Source: Ixodes scapularis
Lineage: Eukaryota > Arthropoda > Arachnida > Ixodida > Ixodidae
Length of the DNA stretch: 64,000 nucleotides
Direction of reading: 5' to 3'
Assembly: GCF_016920785.2 (NCBI RefSeq)
Contig: NW_024609836.1
Location: 65,575,930 to 65,639,929 of the forward strand
Shown here: piece by piece, positions 23,780 to 35,769 of the stretch
Numbering within the stretch: the first letter of the stretch is position 1
Layout: every line of letters begins with the position of its first letter
Translations under genes and position numbers: made by a program
The notes under the pieces: generated by a model
What the model saw: the letters and a program-made list of their open reading frames with translations, nothing else
Told to the model about the DNA's origin: nothing
Databases searched by the model: none

Positions 23780-25127
23780 AGCTGAAGTACGTGCCAAAGA
23801 CTACATAATAACATACTAAAATGTTTCAGTAAGGTCAGAAAAAGTTTTTTGGTAACCCGTTTATTAGCCATTTTAATATGCTGTACCACTGATTGGACAA
23901 CCGTCCCTTCTCGATCCTTAGGAACCACAGAGGTGGCAAGACGAAGCCTCACCAGAGGAGTGCCGCATGGGGCAGTAATATCACCGGCACTCTTTAAAAT
24001 GGTAATGGCCGACCTCGCCCGTGAAACAGACAAGCGGAATTACCTCGGTTACACCATCTACGCGGACGACATCTCACTGTGGTCAACGAGATGCACGACG
24101 GAAGATCAACAATCTCTGGAGAAAGAACTGGACATAATTTACAATTTTTCGCAAGGCAGCAACGTGGAGATGTCTGCGGAAAAGCGAAATTACATTATGA
24201 TTGGCAATACAACAGGAAGAGCGAAGTGCGGCACAGTGCGACTAGAGGTAGTAGGAAGAACTATCCGGAGTGCGCCGGAAATAAAAATTCTCACCGCGGT
24301 TTTTCAAGAAAACGGCAGGGCCACAAAGTGGCACGATACACTAAGGAAATCTTAGAAGATTACCATTAACACTATGGGCGTGGTCACGAACAAGTCCTGA
24401 GGGGGCCCAGGAGTGAGTCCTCCGGAAACTGGTAGGGGCGCTACTGGTGTTAAAACTATGTATGGCTGGAATTTTCTTCGACTTTCTAGCACCCAAAAGG
24501 AGGCGCTGGAACGGCTCAACAAAAGTGCACGGAGGCTCATAACTGGGCTCCCCAAATTTACGGAGGCGGAGGATCTAGAAGTAATTTCCGGCATTGACAA
24601 ACTCAAGGAAATAGCTGCGGAGGACAAGCAAAGCATACTCTTCCGTGTAAATAAAACACCATCAGGAAGGAAGATCCTGAAAAAAGTTATGATACCATAA
24701 CTACGCTTCCCCAGCATATAAAACCGCCGCCCCATCCTGGGAGGACACACACATCACAGACTCGAGTCCCATTCCGCAAAGCATAGGAACACAACATAGT
24801 AAACGCAGGGACACAACAACTTCAACTCCAACTTCCCTTCTCTGGGGTAGCAATAAGCTACCTCAGAGAATGGAAGTTGGAGGAAGACTACGGAAAGGAT
24901 ATTTATTACACCGACGCCGCAACAACACCAGAAGGCACTGGTCTAGTTACGATCAACACCACCAAAAGAACATGGTAGTCAGCAAACTCAAGGAGACTAT
25001 CGCCCCCAGAAAAGCAGAACTCACGGCTCTCCTTATGGCCGCGGACAACGCCGTTCCGCAAAAAAGGACTGCCTTATGTTCACAGACTCAAAATCCGCCC
25101 TCGTGTGCTGCAGAAACCCGGGAACGC
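23780..25127 (+). pseudogene. I-like LINE ORF2, reverse transcriptase and RNase H (5' part)
   Basis: A broken copy of a non-LTR retrotransposon polyprotein. The reverse transcriptase palm is at 23849-24355, with 'RGVPHGAVISPALF' and an intact 'TIYADDISLW' catalytic box. The thumb and connection are at 24413-24700 ('ERLNKSARRLITGLPKF'). RNase H begins near 24880 ('YYTDAA') and reaches 'MFTDSKSAL' at 25075-25105, two of the catalytic carboxylate motifs. Frames change between these segments. The endonuclease and N-terminal fingers are missing, so the copy is 5'-truncated. The reading breaks off at 25127 where a foldback-type element begins; the C-terminal part resumes at 27356. Presence of RNase H places it with I/R1/LOA-type LINEs. 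Confidence 0.8.
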
Positions 25128-25797
25128 GACAGAAGAGCACTCGACAAAACAGCACCCGACAAAACAGCACGGTCAAAACAGCACGCGTCAAAACAGCACA
25201 GCGTCAAAACGGCAGAGCGACAGAAGAGCACGTGTCAAAACTGCACGGCGTCAAAACAGCACCACGAAAAAACAGCACGCATGTAAAAAGGCTGTAATAG
25301 GTACCGTTTTATGAAAACAAAACAGAGCGTAAAGAAAAAGGGTTGGACATTGCATGGCATTATTTAACAGCTAGTGGAGAAAAAAAAAGAAAAACGTACG
25401 CTGGCGGCAACGGGATTGCACGTGCATTTTTTTTTTTTTTACTTCAAACGCTATATTTAGGGTTCAGCGTTTTCGGGTTAAAGCGAATATAACCGGTAAA
25501 AGTACGCCGAATTCATTTTTCTACATTCAGGCTTAACTGAAAAAGTTCAGAATTTTCCAGGGCGTTTGGAGTAGTATGTGTGTTTGTGTGTGTGTGGGGG
25601 GGGGGGGGAGATGTGACTCATAACTACGTTTTCGTGTTTTCGAATAAATTCGAAAAACACCCGCCGGTAAAAGTTTCGTCTATTCGGATTTATCTGCTAA
25701 ACTCTGAATTTCGATATGCCAATTCCCCCCCCCCCCCCCCACCCACCCACCCACCCCCCCCCCCCCCACACACACACACAGACACACGCACACACAC

Positions 25798-25839
<42 letters not shown>

Positions 25840-25846
25840 GCACACA

Positions 25847-25889
<43 letters not shown>

Positions 25890-27355
25890 GCGCACGCACG
25901 CATATTTTCCAATTAATGGTTTAATCAGCGCGTAGAGTAAATGTCCTGGGAAAATGCCACCACACGTATCTTTCCAATTTCGGTCAGGACAACAGGTCAA
26001 TGAACTATCGGGTCAAGACAAAAGTTTCTGTTTATATTTCTGGTTTGGGTCATACTATTTGTGCCTGAGGGGAAGGAGAGGTTGTGGTTTTGTAACCGCT
26101 AAAGCTATGGACCATAGACATTACATAAAGTGAAAAAGAGGACAGTTGAAACTTCTCTATTACATTCTTTTCCACTCTATCTCTTACGGCCGCGCCGTAG
26201 GTTGATGGAATAGCATGGAATAAATACAGGCTTCTCAGCGACTACCTCCAGTAGGTTATTGATTTTAACGTATCGACGTTTGTCGATATAACACTTGTGT
26301 GCCACTTTTGTTCTAGGACAAAATAGTATTGCCAGTAGTAATGGCACCAACGCCAAATCCAACTGAAGAAAATATTATTTGATACAATCGCGTTTTTTTT
26401 TTTTTGTGCAGCATACGTTTACATTTGGATACTGTTTGTTTATTTTTAATAAGAAACACTGCGAATTTGAGCTCCAAATTTCGGGGAATTTGGAATAAAA
26501 AAAAATAAACTCCGATAAACTCCGATTTTTCCGCAAAAACAAACTCTAAAAGACACCCTCCGAACTTGACAAAAACTAAACTCCGAAAACACGGAACCCT
26601 ACTCATTACTGACCATATGACAACTTCCTTTCGCAGTTTTCAGTTTGTCTGCGAGATCGGTTCAACTTTCAACATAAGCTTCGGGGCCGCAGGGGTCCTC
26701 AGGACGAAATCTGGGTTTTTCACCTGATAGAGGTTTGTGCCGAATTCTTCGTTAAAAGAAGAGAGTTTAATCGTGAAATCAAACAGCGAAAATCAAGAGC
26801 GTCCGTAGATGCCGCGCATTGTTTAACACCCCTAGCTTCCGTCTATTAGAGGAGGGCATAAATACGAGTGATTTATTGTCATTTCTGCCGTCGGCGCGAA
26901 TTTATCACCTCTCGCAGTCGTGAAAATGGGGGAAAACGCACAGAGTACAATGCTTGCTAAGTTCATGTTCATGAGTCTACAAATATTCACCGCAATAAAC
27001 CGAAAACTTTTGTTTGGAATAAAAACCGAAAAAAAGTGCGCGGAATTTCAAATAATACAAACCGAAAACGCCGAACCCGAGTTATATTGTCAATGTCATG
27101 TTTTGACGCTCTGCTGTTTTGTTGCTGGGCTGTTCTGACGCTGTGCTGTTTTGACGCCGTGCTATTTTGGCACGTGCCCTTCTGTCGCTGTGCCGTTTTG
27201 ACGCTGTGCTGTTTTGTCGCGTGCGATTTGGACGCGTGCTGTTTTGTCGCCGTGCTGTTCTGACGCTGTGCTGTTTTGACGCTGTGCTGTTTTGACGCGT
27301 GCTGTTTTGACCGTGCTGTTTTGTCGCGTGCTGTTATGTCGTGTGCTGTTCTGTC
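25128..27355. mobile_element. Foldback-type element with tandem-repeat inverted arms
   Basis: The left arm (25128-25283) is a tandem array of about 15-bp units of the type 'GTCAAAACAGCACGC'. The right arm (27091-27355) is the same array in reverse complement. The order of unit variants is also mirrored: both arms share 'ACGGTCAAAACAGCACG' followed by 'CGTCAAAACAGCACAGCGTC', and later 'GAGCGACAGAAG'/'CAGCGACAGAAG' units. Inside the arms a second inverted module occurs ('gggttcagcgttttcggg' at 25458-25475 against 'accgaaaacgccgaaccc' at 27061-27078). The interior holds microsatellites and no transposase. Tandem-repeat arms are the hallmark of Drosophila FB and other foldback elements. The flanks do not show a target duplication. 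Confidence 0.75.
25725..25905. repeat. Compound microsatellite: C-tract, (CA)n, (GCAC)n
   Basis: A C-run with 'acccaccc' units is followed by (CA)n from about 25767 and 'gcac' repeats to about 25905. Several long open frames here (poly-His/Thr or Cys/Val) are artefacts of the repeat. Confidence 0.9.
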
Positions 27356-27880
27356 ATGGTGCCGCAATAATGACCCGCAACCTCTGCCAGAAGGCGCCTA
27401 CTCCCGCTTGGATAGGGTCTGCACCAGGAGGCTACGCACAGGAACCGCCATGGTTACGAAAAGAACGGCTAAGTACGGGCGCTCTCAAAGAGAAAGAGCG
27501 GCCCGTGCATCTCGGCTAAGACAAGACAACACAGAGTCCGTATACTACACAGGTGCGGGTTTATGCGCACAATGCAAAGCAGACGCCACTAAGAATACAT
27601 ATTCTGGGAATGTAGGCACAACTCCGCCAAGAGAACCGAAGTCCTCAGGCGAATCCCCGAGGATCAGACAGAAGAGCTGGGATGACTGGTCAAGACCTCC
27701 TCACCTTCCAAGCACCGCAACAAAATTCTCGATGCACTCCGTTGCTTCGTGCAGGATGCTTATCTTACTCATTTTATCTAGATCCCATCAACCACCACAG
27801 GGAGGCACCACTGGCGTGTGCCCAGACTTCCAGCCCTTTTTTTATATCGTTTCAATAAACACACTTGGACAACAACAACG
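27356..27880 (+). pseudogene. I-like LINE ORF2, C-terminal zinc region and 3' end
   Basis: Continuation of the LINE interrupted at 25127. 'RVCTRRLRTGTAM' (about 27415-27455) is followed by a C-terminal zinc motif, 'CAQCKADATKNTYSWEC' once a frame change at about 27605 is allowed. A 3' UTR and the tail 'ggacaacaacaacg' at about 27866-27879 follow. The (CAA)n tail is the same type as that of the complete LINE at 31579-37334. Roughly 60-80 residues of RNase H expected between 'DSKSAL' and 'RRLRTG' are missing at the foldback junction. Confidence 0.7.
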
Positions 27881-30800
27881 CGAAAGCAGTGCTACTGTCA
27901 AGCGCATACTTAGATTAGATTTAGCTATTGACGTGACCGAGAAGTATACGTCAATGTAGTTCTCAATGGTTACTGTTCCAACGCGTCCGCACTCTGCTTC
28001 GATGTGTCCCGCCTCATCTTAACCGCCCCCCCCCCCCTCCCCCTTACATTCGAAAATATGCGAAATTTACGAGAGGGAAAGTCAAGAGAAAAGTGTCGTA
28101 GAATGACGCTTGAAATTTGAATGCGGGCCGCAAGCATCATTTTCGGTATCGCCCGCGAGTACAAAAATGCATATTGCGATGTAATTTTTAACAAAACATT
28201 TTTTTAAACGCACATCTTTTAGGAGACATGCCTGTCCTAAGCAGGCGAATTTTTTTTTCGAAGTTGTCGTGTTCCTTTAACGTGCATCACGCAGTAGTGA
28301 TACACACTACCGGACGCCGGTACGATGCTCACAGTTCTAAACGCGCAAGGGCCGGGGTTGGACACAATATCTTTGTGTTTCTTTGATGTCTTGAAGGACC
28401 TGAATCCCCCAACGATAACTACAGTAGAAGAACGCGGGCTCCCGTGAAAGGCTGTACGTGCTCCTCTCAAGAAGAACAGCGCAGGTTTTCGCCAGGCGTA
28501 ATTAAAGTTTCGTTTCTAGGTATACACCGATAAACACCATAGAATGAACTCCCGAGGCCGTCCTTTTTCAATCAATAAAAAAAAGAAATCTGAATTGCTC
28601 TTGAAAAAAAACAAAAAAAAACAACAGTACCCCTGTTTAAATTCACAGTAGAGAGGCAGTGATAGCTGCTGCATTTCCCTGGATCCTAATGTATTTTTAT
28701 TTGTCTTGCAGATCCATTAAAACATAGTAGCTATCGCTGTCACTGGACTTTGGATTCGCACAGAAGTGCTCATTTTCGTGCTACGCCGCCAAGGCCAGCG
28801 TTGGGTCCAAAGTGCTGTAACTGTATCAAAGCTAGTTGAGCGAGTGGGTGTGAATAAGACCCAAGACCACGAGGACACGCAGTTCGGCGAGCGCTGCGAC
28901 CAGATCGACCACGCGCCCAAGTTTTGGGCCAGGCACAAAACGCGACTGAGAAAAAAAAAAAAAAAAAAACAGATTGCCGCATGTGTTTTCGAGAAATCGA
29001 GTGTTAAAATAAGTAAAAAAAGAAATGCCTCAGAATAGGAAAGGCACGGCCGCAGCACGGCTGTGCACATTTGTCCAGCTGCCGAGCGCTGCTTCGGCTT
29101 CGTGAAGTTTCATAATATGAGAGTGGAGTGCGCTTTGTAATCAACGTAACCCGCGACTTCCGCATATGGTTTTAGATGGCACTGACCATAGTCATTCCAT
29201 TATTCTTATAAAATGAAGCATTCCTTTCTTCTTGCTTTAATAGAGGGAAGGAGGGAGACAGAGTGTGGTGGTATGGGAGCAGTAACCTGTGAGAACTGCG
29301 TTGCCGTAATCTACTGGCCACGTCAACTGCTAAATTTACTCTAAGTATGTGCTCGAGAGTATCATTGGTTTCGCGATTAGGCGATTCCATTTGAAGCCCC
29401 TAACCACATAAAAAATACAACGTTTTTTTGTTTTTTTTTAAAATAATAGTGCAAATACAGTGAGTGCCGGCGATATCATCATGATCCCTTAAGGGTCCAG
29501 TTTTGGTACCTCCCGCAAATCGAAAATTTCTGTATTGCGGCATGCATATTGGGTTGAACTATTTTACTTTCGACGAATGTTATTTTGAAACATACCTGTG
29601 ATAACCAGGTACAAAAAAAAAACTATTTTTCGAATTTTTTTGTTAAAAACCCAGGGCAGCGGTCGTACTGCACCGTATTAATTTCTGATCTACAGCGTAG
29701 AGACCTGCCACCTTCCTGGGTGGATGACGAAAATCGCGCACTCTAAACATGTGCTGACACCAATCTTTTAGCCCGACAAGCGAAATGCTTGTCCTGCAAT
29801 TAAAAAGGAAGTAAAGAAAAAAATTAACTTTTTTAATTATACTGGAAAGGCGCAGAATGCGTTGCAAATTCTGTGTGCAAAATGCAAAATGGATAAGAAC
29901 ATTTTGGTTCCTTGCTTTTACTTGTCTCGCCCAACCTTGCAGCACGTCGTGTCTGAAGCAGACATGCGTGTCTACTTTATTTAGGCCTTCCCGACCTGGG
30001 GCCCTAATCTGGACACTTGGAGAAAAAGTCGGCGAGAAATCCGGCTGCTATGATTGGCCAGCGCCAAGGTCAAGTGCGGCGTTGGCCAATCGCGGCCTCC
30101 AGGTTTCTCGCCGACGTTTTTGCCAAGTGTCCAGATTAATGTCCCTGGACACTGTGCGTACTTGCGGGGATGGATATCCCTCCAAGCCAGTTAATAGTGA
30201 AGGTAAATTTTTCCCAATTGAAGCCGAACGCTAGTGATGTGATTGCTGCACCATCTGTGCAGCCACATGATGTAGCAGCGCTTGCCCTTCTACATTGAGC
30301 TCCATTTTACCAAAACACTGCAACAAGTTCATTTGACTTTCCTGATGCCGAAATTAGAAGCTCTCTACCGGATTTTTATGGTAGGCGTGGACGAATTTTA
30401 GAAACGTCCAGTAGTCGCATAGAATGACGTACCGTTCAATTTCAAATTCGTATCTACTGCTAATAGCACTTGGGGCCTGCACAAAATTTCTCATAGTTTT
30501 TTTGTTGTCCGGTTAGTGCGCTTTGTCGAATGGACTTCCCATCGCGAACTGACGCGCTGTGGGGAAGCGACAGCCGCTGTGTGCGTTTACAGCTTTGCCG
30601 CGGTAAAGCCGCAGCCAAAGGATTAGATTAGGGTTTTAGGGGGGAAAAGCAACTAAATTTATGATGAAAGCCTAATGAGAAGCAGCGCACGCTTTTTTGT
30701 TCTTTTCTCTCCCCCTGCCCTTTTTTCAATTAATGTGAATCGTTTACGTCATTGTCTTTTGCACGCTTGTTTGCCTTCGTTGTCTTCAACGGCGTACCGA

Positions 30801-31565
30801 AGCCGTTGAAATGGTGCGTTCCTCTGTCTCGAGATATTTATGCCCGACGGTAACAGTGGTCAGATTCCGAAAAAGAGTGATCTTCGTGATTCTCGGATAC
30901 GAGAAATAACGTGGGACAACCTCGCCGTCTGGTGCCACCCAAGGTGAAAACATTCCCATTTTAAAGCCTTTTTTGCTCTGGTAGAACGCAAAGAATCTAT
31001 AAATGTAGTTACACAAGAGTGAAAGTATTAATTCGGTTGGCTTCGCGAATATTTAAGCGCTTCGAGATTCGAGAAGCATGCAGTGTTTTGTCCTTACCGA
31101 AACCAACGGACGTAACGTCATTTGCATTGCGGGTACGACCCCTCTCTTTTGGCCAACATGTTTGGCGTTTCACCAGTTTTTAAAAGTTTTTGAGTTTGTT
31201 AAATTATTGAAACACCCTATTTTCACTTGTTTGTTCACTTTCATACTTCCTTCGCTTGCACTTCCCGCTGCTTGCACGAATGCGCTTTTATTTTCTAGTT
31301 GTGCGAGTTAAATTTCACGAACGCTGAAGTGTTCCAGGAGAATTGCCATGTCGACGACGCTACCGGGCGCGCATCCATAGTGGAGTAGTTCCGTCGCAGT
31401 TCCGAGAAAAAAACAAAACTCAAAAGTCAAGCGAATGGATGCCGGTGCTCCGTAAGACGCGGTCGCAGAATTGTATTTGATTGTGCCTATGTGTGGTCTG
31501 GATGTGCATATGTGGTTGACTGTGCTCTTAATTACTTCCTCAACTTTGTGGAATATATGTTATGT
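27881..31565. other. Intergenic, only short repeats recognised
   Basis: No gene is supported. 28700-28970 is a GC-moderate segment ending in an A19 run (28951-28969) and could be a retroposed sequence, but its source was not recognised. 'acgccggtacgatgctca' at 28314-28331 recurs exactly at 60139-60156. A hairpin MITE lies at 29995-30148. The rest is AT-rich. Confidence 0.5.
29995..30148. mobile_element. Hairpin MITE-like palindrome
   Basis: The outer halves are near-perfect inverted copies. The left half runs 'taatctggacacttgg' then 'gtcggcgagaaa' and 'gattggcca'. The reverse complement of the right half carries the same three blocks in the same order. The arms are about 70 bp with almost no spacer. 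The outer ends 'cctgggg/ccaggga' are also related. No target duplication could be fixed. Confidence 0.7.
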
Positions 31566-31578
31566 AAACGTGAGAGCT
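31566..31578. repeat. Target-site duplication of LINE (3' side)
   Basis: The 13-mer 'aaacgtgagagct' is found again exactly at 37335-37347, flanking the minus-strand LINE on both sides. Confidence 0.9.
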
Positions 31579-31914
31579 TGTTGTTGTTTAGCTTTACTTT
31601 ACTTATTTTGTAGAAAACAACGATGGGTTGCGCGACCATGCAGGCCCGTAGGTCACCGTTGAGGGGGAAGGGGGAGGGGGAGAAAAGGATAAAAGAAGAG
31701 ACGAAATGAAGAATATAAAAGAGAGAGTGTGACAGTCATAGTGTCGTCATCGTTGTCGTGTATGGATCAGGCGTATCATGGGCTGCAGTGCAATTGTTCG
31801 GCTAGGCGGAGGAAAAGCCGGACTGTCCTTGCGTATGGCGACTAGCACTCGGGAGTAAGGTTCTATGTCCATCTTCCTAGGCGGTTAGACCATCCTGGAA
31901 CGTCAGTAGTGTCG

Positions 31915-32873
31915 CTATATTATGTCGCATAGCTGCGTGCGACTCAAGAATTTGGCTAGCGCTGTTAGCATTCGTTCCGCCTTGGCAGCTGTTGCTGTGG
32001 GCCTAATCAGCGCTTCCAGGGTGTCACTTGGGCATCCGAGGGCGGAGTAGGTTTGTCTTAGTTCGTCCCGCTCTTCTTTGTATAGGGGGCACACACATAG
32101 AAGATGCTCGTCGTCGGCGGTTACCCTACATTTACCGCATGCGTCATCTCGGTGGTCCTTCCATTTTGCCAGGTAGGCGGGAGTGAAGGCGCTTCTGGTG
32201 CGTAGCCTGTGAAGGACGGCCGTCTCGTTTCTCGTCAGGCGTCCGGGAACTTTAGCGGGTAGGGGTCAATTCTCAAGCTCCGGATTGCGTGCAGAGATAA
32301 TTCGCCGCGTCAATAGGCGAGCGTCTGCGAAAGCGGGGACCTCAGAAATGGGGCAGTTTGGTTCGTCGTGGGTTCGGTCCGCGAGGGCGTCAACTGCTTC
32401 ATTGCCCTCAATCCCGCAGTGAGATAGAAGCCACTGAACGGCGATCGTCCATCCTCCCTTTTGGAGATCCTGAGCCTTGGCTCAGAATCCCCCCGTGCGA
32501 GTGCAGAATCCTCCCGTGCGAGTGCAGGTGCCCTGTCGGGTTTCTCCAGGAGTCTTAGCGCCGCCCTAGAGTCCGCAAGCAAAACCAGGTTCCCCGGTTG
32601 TTTCCCATCCGTCATGGCCAGTCCCAGGCGGAGGGCTGCCAGCTCGGCTGTTGTGGATGACGCATGAAAGCTCAGCTTCTCCATTCTGCTGTGTCCTTCC
32701 GAGATCGCCGCAGCCGTAGATGTTCTTTGTTGTGCTTTCACTGACCCATCTGTGAATGTCCGTGTCCATCCGTGGTAGAATTCGTCGATGTGCTGCGATG
32801 TGTGATGATACCCTACTGTCACTGGGGTTACTCTCTTCGGACGCATCTGCGCGATATTCATTTCCATCCTCAC
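31915..32873 (-). pseudogene. LINE ORF2: RNase H domain and C-terminal zinc motif
   Basis: RNase H would remove RNA from the RNA-DNA hybrid during element copying. 'TFTDGSVK', 'AELAALRLGL' and 'LLADSRAAL' (32580-32790) supply the first three catalytic carboxylates. A local duplication of a 'cgtgcgagtgcagaatcc' unit at about 32488-32530 inserts 'LAREDSALARGDS' into the domain. Near 32455 the frame shifts; in the new frame 'WLLSHCGIEGNEAVDALA' (the fourth acidic site region) is readable. The C-terminal part (31915-32275) carries 'RLRTRSAF' and the zinc motif C-x2-C-x(6)-DEHLL-C ('CGKCRVTADDEHLLCVC'), then ends at 31915. A stop near 32270 separates the two parts. Confidence 0.85.
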
Positions 32874-32882
32874 TGTGGGAGG

Positions 32883-34563
32883 CTAACGGGGCGGCGGTGG
32901 AAGTGTAATGTGGGTGGTTGGGCACCCAGCAATTTCTTCAAGGAGATTGACGAGTGTCGCAATATGTGCACGGCGAGTCGCTATGTTCTTCACGAGTGAT
33001 ACTGTGCTGGGAGTTTCTTGCATCCGTTTGAGATGTCGTAGAGCCCGCTCTGTCGCTGCATTTTGCACTGTGTTTGTTCCCGATTCTACTAGCGTGTGAC
33101 GCGATGATGCCGTCCGTGGGACGCCTAGACATATGCGCAGTGCCACTCTTTGTGCCCTTTCCAAGCTTGCCCACTGCCTGTCGTTGAGGTCCAGGAGTGG
33201 GAGTGCGTAGAGCGTTCGTGCTTTGATCAGTCCATGGTAAAGTTGAAGCATCATGCGTTGTGAGGTGCCTCTTCGTACCCCTCCAAGGATGCGAAGGATG
33301 GACGTCGTTTTCTTGTTGTTGTTGAGGACTGAGCTCACAGCTGGTTGCCACGAGACTCTGTCATCTAGTTTCAGGCCCAGGTATGTTGCTTGCTTTACTA
33401 TTGGTACTGGGGCCCCTGCAATCTGTAGAGACAATGTGAACTTGTACGTCCTGTGTGGCGCAATGAGCAGGGCTACCGATTTTGCCGCGGAGAGGGTGAG
33501 GCCCAGTGTCGTTAGAAAATGGTAGATGTTTTCAAGAGCTCTCTGCAGTTCCTTCTGGGCGCTTTTCTTACAGCAGCCTCGGTCTGCCGCCAAGATGGCA
33601 ATATCTCCGTAAACCGCCATGTGCACTGGGCGGATCGTCCGCTCGCCGATCCGGGCTGCTTGCGGGAGCGCCGCCAACGCCACACTGAACAACAGCGGGC
33701 TCAGTACGCTGCCTTGCCGTACCCCTCGTGTCATACGCCTCACTGTGCTGCAGACACACGCAGCGCTCACTTGTGCCTCGCGGCGTTCCAGGAACGCGCG
33801 GATGAAGGCATTTGGCCACCGATTCCCAGTCTTTTCAGCTCTATCACGATGCTGTTGTGTTCAACGGCATCGAAGGCCTTGGAGATATCGAGGAGAACTA
33901 CACCTGTTGTTCGGTGTCGGGCTTTGCCGTCCTCCAACACTGTGACCAGGTCAGCGATGGCGTCTGCTGTGCATCTGCCGCGTCGAAATCCTGCGTAGCA
34001 CTCTTGCAGAGCTCCTACCGTCTTGAGATGGTGCACCAGCCTGCAGAGGATTATCCGCTCGAGGAGCTTCCCGACGCACGACGTGAGAGCCATCGGACGG
34101 TAGGAGCTGGGCTGGTCTGACGGTTTGCCGGGCTTGAGCAGTGGCACGACGATGGCCTTCTTCCAGTCTTCCGGGGGGCATGCTGTTGTCCATACCTCGT
34201 TAAGGTATGCCAGAAGGTCTGGCAAGGCGTCCTCTTTTTTCAAAGGTTTCAAAGGTTTCAAAGCGCTTGATTTGTCACTCCGTCAGGTCCGGGAGCCGAC
34301 TTCTTTCGAGGCAGCGATGCGAGGGCGCGTTTGAGCTCATGCAGATGAAGGTCCTCCTGTCCTATGGTCATCACCTGAAATTCCCGCGGTCTCCATCGGA
34401 TCCAGCCTTTGGATGGTTTCCTTGGTCCTGCAGGGAGGGACGGGGAACTGAGTAGTGCGTCCGCGATGAGTTCTATCACAGCTTGTGTGGTAATATGCAG
34501 CTTGATGGCCATGCCGATGATGGGGTGTCTTGGTCCCGGTCTGCATGTCAAGCTCCTTGCCAT
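32883..34563 (-). pseudogene. LINE ORF2: reverse transcriptase
   Basis: This is the catalytic domain that makes cDNA at a nicked target. Motifs in order: 'RKKSAPGPDGV' (about 34270), 'SYRPMALTSCVGKLLERI' (about 34050-34110), 'GFRRGRCTADAI' (about 33965), 'LLDISKAFDAVEH' (about 33860-33900), 'RGVRQGSVLSPLLF' (about 33690-33730), then the palm box. Here it reads 'VYGDIAIL' (33593-33613) where the family has a YxDD box, so one residue including a catalytic Asp is gone. 'TYLGLKLDD' (33360-33390) and the thumb follow. Frames change near 34260 and near 33790. The last segment is open in frame with RNase H apart from stops at about 32883. Confidence 0.88.
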
Positions 34564-34790
34564 TCTCCATGCGCTTGTGCTCCCTCCTCTTCCGTCCAGT
34601 GTTTTACACTTGAGCTGCCATTGTTCTCGTGCTAGCCGTTTTCCGTGCCTTTTAAATTTTGCGTCAAGTCTCCGGAAAGTGACCTGGTCCGCGGCTAGCC
34701 GTGTTCTCTTGGCTCGCCGCTGGGCTTGTCTTCCTTTTGCACGAAGCTACAGCCACTCTAGGTCTGGATTTGGCCTGTTGGTCGGCACGC

Positions 34791-35624
34791 TTACCGTGTG
34801 AGTCGCCAGTCGAAGTGCGTCGGCCATAGCCCGAGTGGTGAGGGGTTGACCACTAGCACGCAAGCTGAAGAGGTGCCACCGGCACTTAGCCAGTCGACAA
34901 CTTTGCAAGTCTTCAAGGGTGGTTTAGGGAGGTTACCCACTATGATGGGTGTGTGGTCACTTCCCCACCCTTCGGGTTGAGGGGTCGCTCGTAGCAGTCT
35001 GAGTGTCCCAGCCGTGAATGTCAGGTCTATCACACTTTGCTGCGTGTCTGCCCTAAGGAATGTTGGGGTCCCTGTGCCAATTTCTTCGAAGTCCGTTGTG
35101 TCCAGGAGTTTCTACAGTCTCCGACCTCTGGCTGTTGTCTTCCCGTCTCCCCAGGACTCGTTGCTAGCATTGAAGTCGCCGCCGATCAGCATATGCATGT
35201 CTGTGCCAAGCTCCGCTCTCATCTCGGCCAGCACACGTGGTCGCCACTTTCCCAATGGATGTATGTATGCCGAAACTATCAGGATATCTTTTCTGCATGC
35301 GCACACTTGCAACGCGGGGAAGTCCGCCCTCTCTGAGCAGTACTTGGTGAGGTCCAGCTGATGGTGGTATACACTGTTCCTCACGAGTATCACTGCCCAC
35401 GGATATTTGCCTGTCTGCTTGGTTGCGTAAGCGGTGTACTGAGGGATCTTGATTTGTTTTTGTTCCATTCGTGGCTCTTGTAGCAGTAGTATACCAAATG
35501 GATGTTCCAGTAGCCGTGCTTTGAGGTCCGTGAGTCTTTGTCTTAGACCGTTACAATTCCACTGCAGAATTGTCGGGCATCCGGTGTCTTGGGTTGCTCT
35601 GCTCGTTTTATTGTGTGCTGTCAT
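34791..35624 (-). pseudogene. LINE ORF2: apurinic/apyrimidinic endonuclease
   Basis: The endonuclease nicks the target to prime reverse transcription. 'ILQWNCNGLRQRL' (N-terminal beta strand with the catalytic Asn) starts about 18 residues into the frame. 'LLLQEP' (catalytic Glu) follows, then 'GGDFNASNESWGD' and finally 'GWGSDHTPI' (the catalytic Asp-His pair). One in-frame stop at 35112-35114 separates the last segment; it lies in the same frame as the rest. 'MTAHNKTSRA' at 35624 is the likely ORF2 start, preceded by a gap of about 145 bp from the end of ORF1. Confidence 0.88.
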
Positions 35625-35769
35625 GAATTGGTCGTTCCGGGGACACTAGCCATACACTTCCAGCTACGCCATGAGGCATTTGATGAATGATAAATGATGA
35701 TTTCGGCGGTGACTAGTCTAAAATAGAGACAGTTATTCTGCTCACGAGTAAGGAAAGCATAAAAGACCT

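Noticed and set aside
25580..26000. His/Thr- and Cys/Val-rich open frames
   Set aside because: They arise from the (CA)n/(GCAC)n microsatellite.
27276..27959. 227-codon open frame as a new gene
   Set aside because: It starts in the foldback arm and its informative part is the C-terminal zinc region of the interrupted LINE.
32908..34801. Several plus-strand frames of 60-160 codons
   Set aside because: They are the antisense shadow of the minus-strand LINE reverse transcriptase.
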